64,000 nucleotides of DNA from Petrachloros mirabilis ULC683 (GTDB taxonomy: Bacteria > Cyanobacteriota > Cyanobacteriia > Thermosynechococcales > Thermosynechococcaceae): contig NZ_WVIC01000018.1 in NCBI RefSeq assembly GCF_009939295.1, positions 1 to 64,000 of the forward strand, in the 5' to 3' direction. Made by a program: the position numbers and the translations under genes. Below the pieces are notes generated by a model. That model made no database searches and had not been told where the DNA came from. It worked only from the letters and a program-made list of their open reading frames with translations. Positions 1 through 6,291 of this stretch are shown here, piece after piece. The stretch's first letter is position 1, and each line of letters opens with the position of its first letter.

Positions 1-152
1 AAGTACTCGATTAGATATTTTTGCTAGTATGTAGTTTGCATGCTTAACAGCTTAGTGAAAACAGATAAGCTTTACTATCAAATTTTCCTGGCTCAGCCTG
101 CCCTGCTGGCGGAGTTGATCCCCGGACTGCCTGTTGACTGCGGGTTTGGGTA

Positions 153-289
153 GTGATCCGCAAGTAGTGGTAAGCTAGAAGTCTTGTCCTGCAAACACTC
201 TAGCTTATATAAGCTCGTATAAAATATACAACAATAGCTGTAATGAACGGCTGGCAAGGGCTTGAGTCGCGCCACTACTTGCGGATCAC
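153..289. repeat. 18-bp perfect inverted repeat enclosing about 100 bp
   Basis: Bases 153-170 read GTGATCCGCAAGTAGTGG, and 272-289 are the exact reverse complement. Just inside the left arm, TAAGCTAGA (171-179) is matched by TCTAGCTTA at 199-207, so the left part can fold on its own as well. The size and arms suit a MITE-like or decayed palindromic element. No open reading frame is credible inside it, and no second copy was seen in this window. Confidence 0.6.
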
Positions 290-455
290 GACCCGCGCTG
301 GTAACAATCATCGCCCAACGTGCCTACCGACGCGAAGTGGCGTGGGGTGAGCCGGAAGGTCGCCGCGTGCATGGTCGTCTCCTCCCCTTTCTAGTACTCG
401 TCTCCCCATAACGCGAGTGCAGGGGACGGAAGGCGCGCCCGATTTCTGCGTGATT

Positions 456-491
456 GCGGGTCAGGGGCGGAAAGTGCCGCCCCTGACCCGC
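456..491. repeat. Perfect 15-bp stem-loop upstream of toxin-antitoxin pair
   Basis: GCGGGTCAGGGGCGG at 456-470 pairs fully with 477-491 across the 6-base loop AAAGTG. No T-run follows, so it is not a canonical terminator on either strand. It lies about 90 bases before the first DUF433 gene, directly before the motif GTTAGCTG at 497-504. It may be a folded recombination site, a REP-like palindrome or an attenuating hairpin; the sequence alone does not decide. Confidence 0.6.
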
Positions 492-580
492 AGGCCGTTA
501 GCTGGCAATCTTCTGAAACAGAGAAGCAGAAAATTGTTGCCATTGGATTATCATCGAACTAAAGCTTTGGTACGTAAACC

Positions 581-874
581 ATGCAAGCAACTGTTGATAT
601 TGGTACGTTGATTGCCCAAACTCCTGGAACTTGTGGCGGTCGTCCTCGAATTGTCGGAACTCGTATTACGGTTCAGAATATTGCAATCGACTTTAATGCA
701 GGTATGAGACCTGAGAGCATTGTCACAGAGAGGACGCATCTAACGCAAGCACAAGTTTACGCAGCCTTAGCTTACTACTACGCAAACAAAGAAGCAATTG
801 ACGCAGAGATAGCGGCTTATCATAAGGAATTTGAGAATCTGGAAGCTGAGTATCAGTCAGGTCAGCGAGCGTGA
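581..874 (+). CDS. DUF433 family antitoxin (VapB-like), pair 1
   Basis: A 97-residue protein with the DUF433 pattern: a winged-helix-type fold with the start GGRPRIVGTRITVQNI (about residues 19-34) and the ALAYYYANKEAIDAEI helix near residue 63-78. DUF433 proteins usually precede a DUF5615 PIN-like protein and act as its antitoxin and probably as an autorepressor; this is family knowledge. The neighbour fits exactly, because the DUF5615 start GTG overlaps this stop codon (GTGA at 871-874). ATG at 581 keeps the whole conserved N-terminus. Assignment to the family is firm; the antitoxin role is inferred from context. Confidence 0.85.
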   Translation: MQATVDIGTLIAQTPGTCGGRPRIVGTRITVQNIAIDFNAGMRPESIVTERTHLTQAQVYAALAYYYANKEAIDAEIAAYHKEFENLEAEYQSGQRA

Positions 875-1242
875 GCCAAATTCGCCTCTATCTTGACGAA
901 GATGCTCTTCAAGATGCTTTATTGCGGGCTCTTCAGAATTCTGGTGTAGATGTGATGACAGTTGATGATGCTGACAGGCTAAGTTTTTCAGACGAAGATC
1001 AACTCACTTGGGCAGCACAGCAGATGCGCGTTATTTATAGTTTCAATATGGGAGACTTTCATCGCCTGCATAGTATTTTCTTGGCTGAGGCAAAAAGTCA
1101 CAGCGGTATTATTCTGGCTCCACAGCAGCGTTACTCGATTCGCGAACAATTACGGGGACTGTTGAAACTGATTGCAGAAAAGTCTGCTGAAGATATGATT
1201 AACCAGTTGATTTTCCTCAGTGCCTATGTCCGGGCTAGCTGA
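871..1242 (+). CDS. DUF5615 PIN-like toxin, pair 1
   Basis: A 123-residue DUF5615 (PIN-like, Mut7-C related) protein. The acidic start RLYLDEDALQDAL holds the first conserved acidic residues, and VDDADRLSFSDEDQLTWA with YSFNMGDFHRL provides the later Asp-containing motif; members normally have TRDxDF here, so NMGDFHRL is a slight variant of the usual active-site segment. Predicted to be a metal-dependent RNase toxin. It starts with GTG at 871, overlapping the antitoxin stop by 4 bases, so translation is coupled. Length is normal for the family. Activity is inferred, not shown. Confidence 0.8.
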   Translation: MSQIRLYLDEDALQDALLRALQNSGVDVMTVDDADRLSFSDEDQLTWAAQQMRVIYSFNMGDFHRLHSIFLAEAKSHSGIILAPQQRYSIREQLRGLLKLIAEKSAEDMINQLIFLSAYVRAS

Positions 1243-1266
1243 AGCGCTAGACTCGACAGCTAACAA

Positions 1267-1833
1267 GTGCTTGCACACGGAACGGCAGCGTATGCTATCA
1301 GCAGCCAGGTTCAGCGGTTATACCTGAACGAACTGCGAGAGGCTACCAATCTACCGCTATCCTTGGCTCTGTTGCGCTTGATTGTATTGCCGGATCGGTC
1401 GTTGCCCGATGCGGCTAGGCAGGTACTCGAACGGGCTAAAGGCCAAGGGGAAGTCGCCTTTCAATCCATCCTTGATAGTTTGGAAGCTATACTAATCAAC
1501 AGATTTCCCCAATTCACCACCGAGGAGATTTTGGCCATGCTGGATCTAAAAATGGCTGATATTCGGCAAACTCGCTTCTACCAAGAGGTCTTTGCAGAAG
1601 ACCGCGAAGAGGGTCGCGAGCTTGGGGCGCAGCAGGGAGAAGCGGCGGCGGTGATTCGGTTGCTGACGCGACGGTTGGAGTCATTGCCAGAGGCTCAGGT
1701 GGCTCATATTCGGGAGTTGCCGCTGCCGCAGTTGGAGGCGTTGCTAGATGTGGTGCTGGATTTGGCGGATGGGGCTGAGCTAGCAAATTGGCTGGCGGCG
1801 CACCCGGTGACGACATCAGAACCAACCCAATGA
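1267..1833 (+). pseudogene. C-terminal fragment of DUF2887/DUF4351 (Rpn-like) nuclease
   Basis: The 188-residue reading frame matches only the back part of cyanobacterial DUF2887 proteins (Rpn/PD-(D/E)XK putative transposase family): QRLYLNEL and LPLSLALLRLIV, then ILAMLDL.MADIRQTRFYQEVFAED, then a C-terminal DUF4351 segment (VIRLLTRRLESLP, LEALLDVVLDL). The N-terminal nuclease domain with the catalytic residues, roughly 100 residues, is absent. An in-frame TAA lies at 1261-1263, just before the first possible start (GTG 1267). Family similarity begins only near 1295, so the first ten codons look like foreign sequence. I read it as a remnant joined by recombination; a short expressed protein cannot be excluded. 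Confidence 0.6.
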
Positions 1834-1921
1834 ACAATTCTCAGAGACGAAGTGGGAGAGCGTTGATGGTGTTAGCTGGGCTTGCTAGGATGATCGTACT
1901 TGTGCGGCGGGGGGTTATGCA

Positions 1922-2239
1922 ATGGCAGTAGCTTCAACTGAATATAAGCATATTCAGCTTGATGACCAGGGGACAGCCATCATTGCGGGTAGCACGATGA
2001 AGGTGGTGGAACTGGTCACATCTCATTTGGCGGACGGTTGGGATGCAGGAGAGCTTCATGCTCAATATCCGCATCTGAGTTTGGGGCAGATTTATTCAGC
2101 TTTGGCCTATTACTGGGATCATAAAACGACGATTGATGCAGAGATTGAACGTCAGTTTGAGTTTGCAGAAGCCCTTCGTAAGCAAGCTTCACCATCGCCA
2201 ATTCGAGAGAAGCTACGGGCAAAAGGATTGCTGGTGTAA
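1922..2239 (+). CDS. DUF433 family antitoxin, pair 2
   Basis: A 105-residue DUF433 protein. The pattern IAGSTMKVVELVTSHLADGW (residues about 21-40) and SLGQIYSALAYYWDHKTTID (about 52-71) corresponds to the first copy at 581-874 but is clearly diverged, so this is a separate lineage rather than a fresh duplication. ATG at 1922 follows a G-rich ribosome-binding stretch (GGGGGG near 1909-1914). The partner toxin gene starts 3 bases after this stop. Antitoxin and autoregulator role is inferred from family and gene pairing. Confidence 0.85.
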   Translation: MAVASTEYKHIQLDDQGTAIIAGSTMKVVELVTSHLADGWDAGELHAQYPHLSLGQIYSALAYYWDHKTTIDAEIERQFEFAEALRKQASPSPIREKLRAKGLLV

Positions 2240-2241
2240 GT

Positions 2242-2598
2242 TTGCAATTTTATATGGATGAGAATGTTCCCAAGCAAATTACAAATGGGTTAAGGCGGCG
2301 AGGCATTAATGTCTTGACTGTGCAAGAAGACAATCGGGCTAGATTGCCCGATCCGGGGGTTCTCTCGAGAGCAACGGAACTGAGTCGGGTATTGTTTTCA
2401 CGGGATAGCGACTTTTTGGTAATCGCCCAAAGTTTACAGGCTGAAGGGATGGCTTTTGCTGGAGTTATTTATGCTCATTCAAAGGCTGTGAGCATTGGCG
2501 ACTGTATTAGAGATTTGGAATTGATTGCCAAGGCTTGTGATCGTGAAGTCTGCCCCCAGCAAACCCACCTACCTATTCACCACGTTACCAACCGATGA
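2242..2598 (+). CDS. DUF5615 PIN-like toxin, pair 2 (altered C-terminus)
   Basis: A 118-residue DUF5615 protein with the expected QFYMDENVPKQI start, LTVQEDNRARLPDPGVLSRA middle and the active-site-like segment LFSRDSDFLVIA (S/T-R-D-x-D-F), which is more canonical than in pair 1. It begins with TTG at 2242, needed to keep the conserved QFYMDE start; an ATG lies 4 codons later. After LELIAKACD the last 20 or so residues do not look like the family, so the end may be fused to unrelated DNA near 2550. Predicted RNase toxin; whether the altered tail leaves it active is unknown. Confidence 0.75.
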   Translation: MQFYMDENVPKQITNGLRRRGINVLTVQEDNRARLPDPGVLSRATELSRVLFSRDSDFLVIAQSLQAEGMAFAGVIYAHSKAVSIGDCIRDLELIAKACDREVCPQQTHLPIHHVTNR

Positions 2599-2779
2599 AA
2601 CCGCTCCTGCACTACTTCAATTTGGCCACCTCTATCTCAACAGCACCACAGGCAACATCCCCTGGAAACAGTTTCCTACTGTGTTGCAGTCGGCCAATGT
2701 TGCCAAAATTCCAGCAGTATAGGGATAGTAGAAGACTAGCAAAACAAGACAAGATCAAATAATCTTATTTGGCGAGATA

Positions 2780-3127
2780 TTAACCTACTGCATAATCACT
2801 CAACTCACGCACAAAAGGAGGATGAAAACCGAGCACAATATCTTTTTTTGGCACACCTAAATCTACCAAATCAGCCGCGATATCATGCTCAGTCGAGTTA
2901 TGAAAAATCCAGATTTTCTCACTGCGAATATCTAGATGCATAACACAGTGATGAATCCACCGCTTATGATGCCATCCAAAATGAACAATTTGATAATGGT
3001 TGCGCTGTATATCGAAGATGGCTTCAACTTCAATATCCCCATAGGCAGGTTTACTCTTGGCATAGTTTAGCAAAAGTTGTTGCACAATTTGCTGATAGTG
3101 GGTCAGATTGCTACTTACATTTTCCAT
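2780..3127 (-). CDS. xisI: XisI protein (fdxN element excision controlling factor)
   Basis: A 115-residue XisI family protein: HYQQIVQQLL, then FDIQRNHYQIVHFGWHHKRW with the typical W..rrvh region, then KIWIFHNSTEHDIAADLVDLG and the family ending KKDIVLGFHPPFVRELSDYA. XisI and XisH were first described as accessory factors for excision of the fdxN element in heterocystous Anabaena, but the pair is widespread in cyanobacteria without that element and its biochemical role is not settled. ATG at 3127 was chosen because it gives the family start; it overlaps the reconstructed xisH end by 13 bases, as usual for this pair. This gene is intact while its partner is broken. Confidence 0.85.
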   Translation of the reverse strand: MENVSSNLTHYQQIVQQLLLNYAKSKPAYGDIEVEAIFDIQRNHYQIVHFGWHHKRWIHHCVMHLDIRSEKIWIFHNSTEHDIAADLVDLGVPKKDIVLGFHPPFVRELSDYAVG

Positions 3128-3532
3128 CGGGAAATTTCCTCTAGCTTGATGTCGCAAACAATCAGATTTACATTATTTTCTTCTAACATAGATGCCGGAA
3201 AATCTAGTTGAAAAAAGCCATTGTAAGTCAAATCTGGAACAGCTAAGTAGAGTATGCGATCAGGATCTTCCCGACGTAGGGCCGCTCGATAGTTAATGAA
3301 CTGCCCCTAGGGCTGTATGAAATTCTGAGATTGCTGATGCACTTGCCAGAAAACTTTTAACTTCAACGGCAATCCTCGTACCCTCTCGTTCTGCGGCTAG
3401 CAGGCGCTCTGCCCCCAGATCGATTTCCATATCTACGCCACCTACCTTGAGTTGTAGCGGATCGTGGGTCACAGTCCACCCATCTTTAATCAAAGCAGTT
3501 TTAACAATTTGGTGAAAGCGATCCCTAGCCAC
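3115..3532 (-). pseudogene. xisH: xisH with one-base frameshift
   Basis: The first frame encodes DGWTVTHDPLQLKVGGVDME and EREGTRIAVEVKSFL, then SEFHTALG, all typical of XisH (a restriction-endonuclease-like fold with the D...ExK residues). It stops at TAA after 79 residues. Dropping one G from the GGGG run at about 3305-3308 restores QFINYRAALRREDPDRILY and LYLAVPDLTYNGFFQ up to EEISRWKM and a stop at 3115-3117. The repaired protein would be 138 residues, the normal length. So it is either a very recent pseudogene, a phase-variable homopolymer or a sequencing error. The repaired end overlaps the xisI start by 13 bases. Confidence 0.8.
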
Positions 3533-3577
3533 TATTCAATCGTTCCTCCCCATAAGATCAAATTCTTCCCACAACCA

Positions 3578-3768
3578 ATGATAGCCCGCTCTCATCAGCC
3601 CCTAATACGTCTGCTCCGCTAGGGTAAACTCTACCAAGGGCAGATTAGGGTCGCGATCGCCGCCTCTATTCTCAACACCATTTTTGACCTGGCCCCGCCC
3701 TACCTCATCGGCATCGCCATCGATGTGGTGGTTAACGACCCTCCTGACCAACACGACTCGGCCAGTCG
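3578..3768 (+). pseudogene. N-terminal remnant of an ABC exporter (membrane-spanning domain)
   Basis: From ATG 3578 the frame reads IARSHQPLIRLLR, an in-frame TAG at 3620-3622, then GKLYQGQIRVAIAASILNTI and FDLAPPYLIGIAIDVVV. This is the start of the first transmembrane helices of a type-1 ABC exporter (MsbA/HlyB-like, fused TMD-NBD). The rest of the gene is missing: similarity ends before 3769, where a dispersed repeat begins. Stop codon plus truncation make it a clear remnant. Family call rests on about 45 residues. Confidence 0.6.
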
Positions 3769-3862
3769 TAAGCGTCCCTACGACTATTCTGGCTGAGCGA
3801 AGTCGAAGCCAAAACTTACCGAAGATGTCCCCTTCGACTCCGCTCAGGGGACAGTTACAATC
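3769..3862. repeat. 94-bp dispersed repeat, copy 1
   Basis: Bases 3769-3862 match the reverse complement of 11303-11396 over the whole length with about ten mismatches. Shared core pieces include CGAAGTCGAAGCCAAAAC and ACCGAAGATGTCCCCTTCG. Internally GTCCCCTTCGACTC and GCTCAGGGGAC can pair. No reading frame is conserved. It sits directly at the break of the ABC exporter remnant, suggesting insertion or recombination there. Confidence 0.75.
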
Positions 3863-4349
3863 AGTCGTGCCTTGATCTCAATCAACCTGAAGCAGTGATC
3901 TAGATCGCTGCCCCCTCTGATGCGCCATGGAAAGATGAAGGTGACGCAATCAAGGAGAAGAATGGTTATGGACGCCAGGTATCGATTGGGGGCTCGGATG
4001 CTGCTCGTCATGATCACCGCCCTGGTTCTCCAGGGGGTGAACCTCAACCCCCCTGTGAGCGAACAGATCCTCACCCCACAAACACTCACCTCTCTGAACA
4101 CCCATTAAAGCGGAATCAGTTTGGGTTTGGCTATGATAGAGAAAGCGGCCAAGCCACTTGCTCAAGTCTCGGCATTCCACCGAAGTGCAACCACCGAAGT
4201 CGAGCCACTAAAGTCCAGTCTTAGTATTGGCACTCTCCTGTTCTAGGGTGAACCAGCCCCTATAAACTGAGCCGTCTTCGAGCCGCGACATCAATCGGCA
4301 AGCAGTTCGCCGTGCCATTTTTGTAGCTTAGCGATGGGGATGTGCTGTT
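3863..4349. other. Non-coding gap before perR
   Basis: No gene is supported. Several reading frames of 60-100 codons are open on both strands, but none shows a recognisable family, a ribosome-binding site or codon use like the neighbours. The regulator promoter must lie in the last part. No clear Fur/PerR palindrome was recognised. Confidence 0.4.
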
Positions 4350-4871
4350 TTGAATACCCAACCGACACCGATTCGAGATCAACCGATTCAGTCCTTAGAA
4401 GATGCCCTAGACCAATGTCAAAAATTGGGTATGCGCCTGAGTCGTCAGCGCCGCTCTATCTTAGAGCTGCTCTGGCAAGCCCAAGAACATTTGTCGGCTC
4501 GGCAAATTTATGACCGCCTAAATCAACAAGGCAAAGATATTGGCCATACTTCGGTGTATCAAAATCTAGAAGCACTCTCCCAACAAGGCATCATTGAATG
4601 TGTAGAGCGCTCAGATGGACGGCTGTACGGCAACATTAGTGATTCCCATAGCCATGTCAACTGCCTGGACACCCATCAAATTTTAGACATCCATATTCAG
4701 TTGCCCGCTGAGGTGCTTGCCCAAGTCGAAGCCCAAACCGGTATTAAAGTCACAGACTACCGAATTGACTTTTATGGGTATCAGCAAGTCGTGTCTCAAG
4801 GCGCTGCCCATGAATCTGCAACACATTGCAACAGACTCCAGGCCTCTACGCCATCGGATTCACAGCCCTAA
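4350..4871 (+). CDS. perR: Fur-family regulator, PerR/FurC type
   Basis: A 173-residue Fur-superfamily repressor. The winged helix spans about residues 25-95 (GMRLSRQRRSILELLWQAQE, HTSVYQNLEALSQQGII), and the dimer/metal domain contains GRLYGNISDSHSHVNCLDTH and the ending VTDYRIDFYGY. The lack of CxxC zinc pairs and the DSHSHVNC motif match the cyanobacterial PerR (FurC) branch, which senses peroxide through metal-catalysed His oxidation, rather than Fur (FurA) or Zur. The start is TTG at 4350, needed to keep the conserved SLEDALDQC segment; GGGGA lies 9 bases upstream. It is monocistronic. The C-terminal tail after FYGY (about 30 residues) is unconserved. Confidence 0.8.
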   Translation: MNTQPTPIRDQPIQSLEDALDQCQKLGMRLSRQRRSILELLWQAQEHLSARQIYDRLNQQGKDIGHTSVYQNLEALSQQGIIECVERSDGRLYGNISDSHSHVNCLDTHQILDIHIQLPAEVLAQVEAQTGIKVTDYRIDFYGYQQVVSQGAAHESATHCNRLQASTPSDSQP

Positions 4872-4956
4872 GCAATCGGAGTTCGGCTCTAAGTTCAGGG
4901 TTTAACGGGGGCAATCGATTCTAAACTAGATTAGGCGTAGGAATTGCGGTGTTAGA

Positions 4957-5099
4957 AACGGCTTGAAACGTTTCTAACGCCTCGTACCCGCCCCCTAAAT
5001 CCCCCATTCTGGGGGACTTAAGAGTGATCAAAGCCCCCCAGAATGGGGGGTTGGGGGGCGAATGTAGAGCATGGGAAGACTTTTAAAACAGTCTCTTAG
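4957..5099. repeat. GAGGC-ended MITE-like repeat, copy A
   Basis: The unit runs from GCTTGAAACGTTTCTAACGC through CCCCCTAAATCCCCCATTCT and the complementary AGCCCCCCAGAATGGGGGG to TTTTAAAACAGTCTCTTA. The central arms CCCCCATTCTGGGGG and CCCCAGAATGGGG form a large GC-rich stem. Related copies are at 11080-11302, 14875-15029, 19745-19913 and 60373-60509. It fills most of the space before hemE and could affect its transcription; no transposase is associated. Confidence 0.75.
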
Positions 5100-5161
5100 A
5101 TGGCATCTGCCAGGCTCATACTGCCAGTTCATTGTGTTGGAGATAAGGAGAAGCAGTTTGT

Positions 5162-6229
5162 ATGGCTGGATCTAACCCCAGTGTCCCCCGTCTGTTGCGG
5201 GCAGCCCGTGGCGAAGTGCTAGACCGCCCCCCTGTCTGGATGATGCGGCAGGCGGGTCGGTATATGAAGGTGTATCGGGACTTGCGAGAGCAGTATCCTT
5301 CTTTTCGGGAGCGCTCTGAAAATCCGGATTTGGCTGTTGAAATTTCGCTGCAACCCTTTCGGGCGTTTGCCCCCGATGGGGTAATTTTGTTCTCGGATAT
5401 TCTGACACCGCTGCCTGGCATGGGGATTCCCTTTGATATTCATGAGGGGCGGGGGCCGTTGATTGATCCACCCATTCGCTCTTTGGAACAGGTACAGCAG
5501 TTGCGTTCCCTTGATCCAGAATCAGCACTGCCTTTTATTCGTCAGATTTTGCAAACCCTGCGCCAGGAAGTGGGCGATCGCGCTGCGGTCTTGGGTTTTG
5601 TCGGGGCACCCTGGACCCTAGCGGCTTATGCCATTGAGGGCAAAAGTTCCAAAGACTACGCCCTGATTAAGGGCATGGCCTTTTCTGAGCCAGCTATTTT
5701 GCACCAATTGCTCAGCCACCTGGCAGATGCGATCGCAGACTATGTGCGCTATCAAATTGACTCCGGGGCCCAGGCGGTGCAGATCTTTGACTCTTGGGCA
5801 GGGCAACTTAGTCCCCAAGATTTTGAGGCATTGGCGCTGCCCTATATCCAGCACATTGTGCAACAGGTGAAAGCCACCCATCCGGAAACGCCCTTAATTC
5901 TCTATATCAGTGGCAGCGCTGGCATTCTCAAGCTCATGGCTCGCTCAGGGGTTGACATCATCAGCCTGGATTGGACTGTGGATATGGCTGAAGCCCGGGC
6001 ACTCCTGGGGCCAGACATTGGGGTTCAGGGCAATATGGATCCGGGGATTTTGTTTGGGTCAAAGACACTGATTCGCGATCGCGCCCTCGAAATCATCCGT
6101 AAAGCTGGCAATCGCGGCCACATCATGAATTTAGGCCATGGCATTTTGCCAAAGACCCCTGAAGACCATGCCGCCGTGTTCTTTGAAACAGTTCAGCAGG
6201 CCGATCAACTGCTCACCGCAACGGCCTAA
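5162..6229 (+). CDS. hemE: Uroporphyrinogen decarboxylase
   Basis: Removes the four acetate carboxyl groups of uroporphyrinogen III to give coproporphyrinogen III, a cytosolic step shared by haem, chlorophyll and bilin synthesis. The 355-residue length is normal. Both family signatures are present: [13 protein letters not shown] with the catalytic-site arginines (about residues 21-33) and [16 protein letters not shown] (about 143-158). [19 protein letters not shown] and [10 protein letters not shown] are also conserved. ATG at 5162 is preceded by GGAGATAAGGAG with good spacing. The gene stands alone and converges with the diguanylate cyclase gene; a dispersed repeat lies upstream. Confidence 0.97.
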   Translation: MAGSNPSVPRLLRAARGEVLDRPPVWMMRQAGRYMKVYRDLREQYPSFRERSENPDLAVEISLQPFRAFAPDGVILFSDILTPLPGMGIPFDIHEGRGPLIDPPIRSLEQVQQLRSLDPESALPFIRQILQTLRQEVGDRAAVLGFVGAPWTLAAYAIEGKSSKDYALIKGMAFSEPAILHQLLSHLADAIADYVRYQIDSGAQAVQIFDSWAGQLSPQDFEALALPYIQHIVQQVKATHPETPLILYISGSAGILKLMARSGVDIISLDWTVDMAEARALLGPDIGVQGNMDPGILFGSKTLIRDRALEIIRKAGNRGHIMNLGHGILPKTPEDHAAVFFETVQQADQLLTATA

Positions 6230-6291
6230 AGCCAGATGAGAGACTCAGATGGCTCTGCCAGATGGCCAGTCTCATACCCCGCCTCAGGAGG

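Larger units (their letters stand above)
1..580. other. Left-edge region without a supported gene
   Basis: No coding sequence is supported here. It contains an 18-bp inverted repeat (153-170 and 272-289) and a perfect hairpin (456-491), annotated separately. Bases 35-57 resemble the end of a module shared by repeats at 11093-11183 and 19814-19912 (TTAACAGCTTA-like). A weak promoter may lie just before 581, but no clear -35/-10 pair stands out. Confidence 0.5.

Noticed and set aside
410-460. GGACGGAAGG resembling part of the glutamine riboswitch
   Set aside because: The remaining conserved parts of that motif and the correct gene context (a nitrogen gene) are absent.
2525-2722. Second frame over the end of the pair 2 toxin gene, reading PTYLFTTLPTDETAP onward
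   Set aside because: It may be a fragment of an unknown protein fused near 2550, but no family was recognised and it overlaps the toxin gene.
3863-4349. Open frames of 60-100 codons on both strands before perR
   Set aside because: None has a recognised family, ribosome-binding site or typical composition; overlapping open frames on opposite strands reflect GC-rich DNA.
6235-6276. Imperfect stem between hemE and the diguanylate cyclase (GAGACT...AGTCTC) as bidirectional terminator
   Set aside because: Plausible position, but the stem has internal mismatches and neither side has a T-run, so it was not annotated as a terminator.
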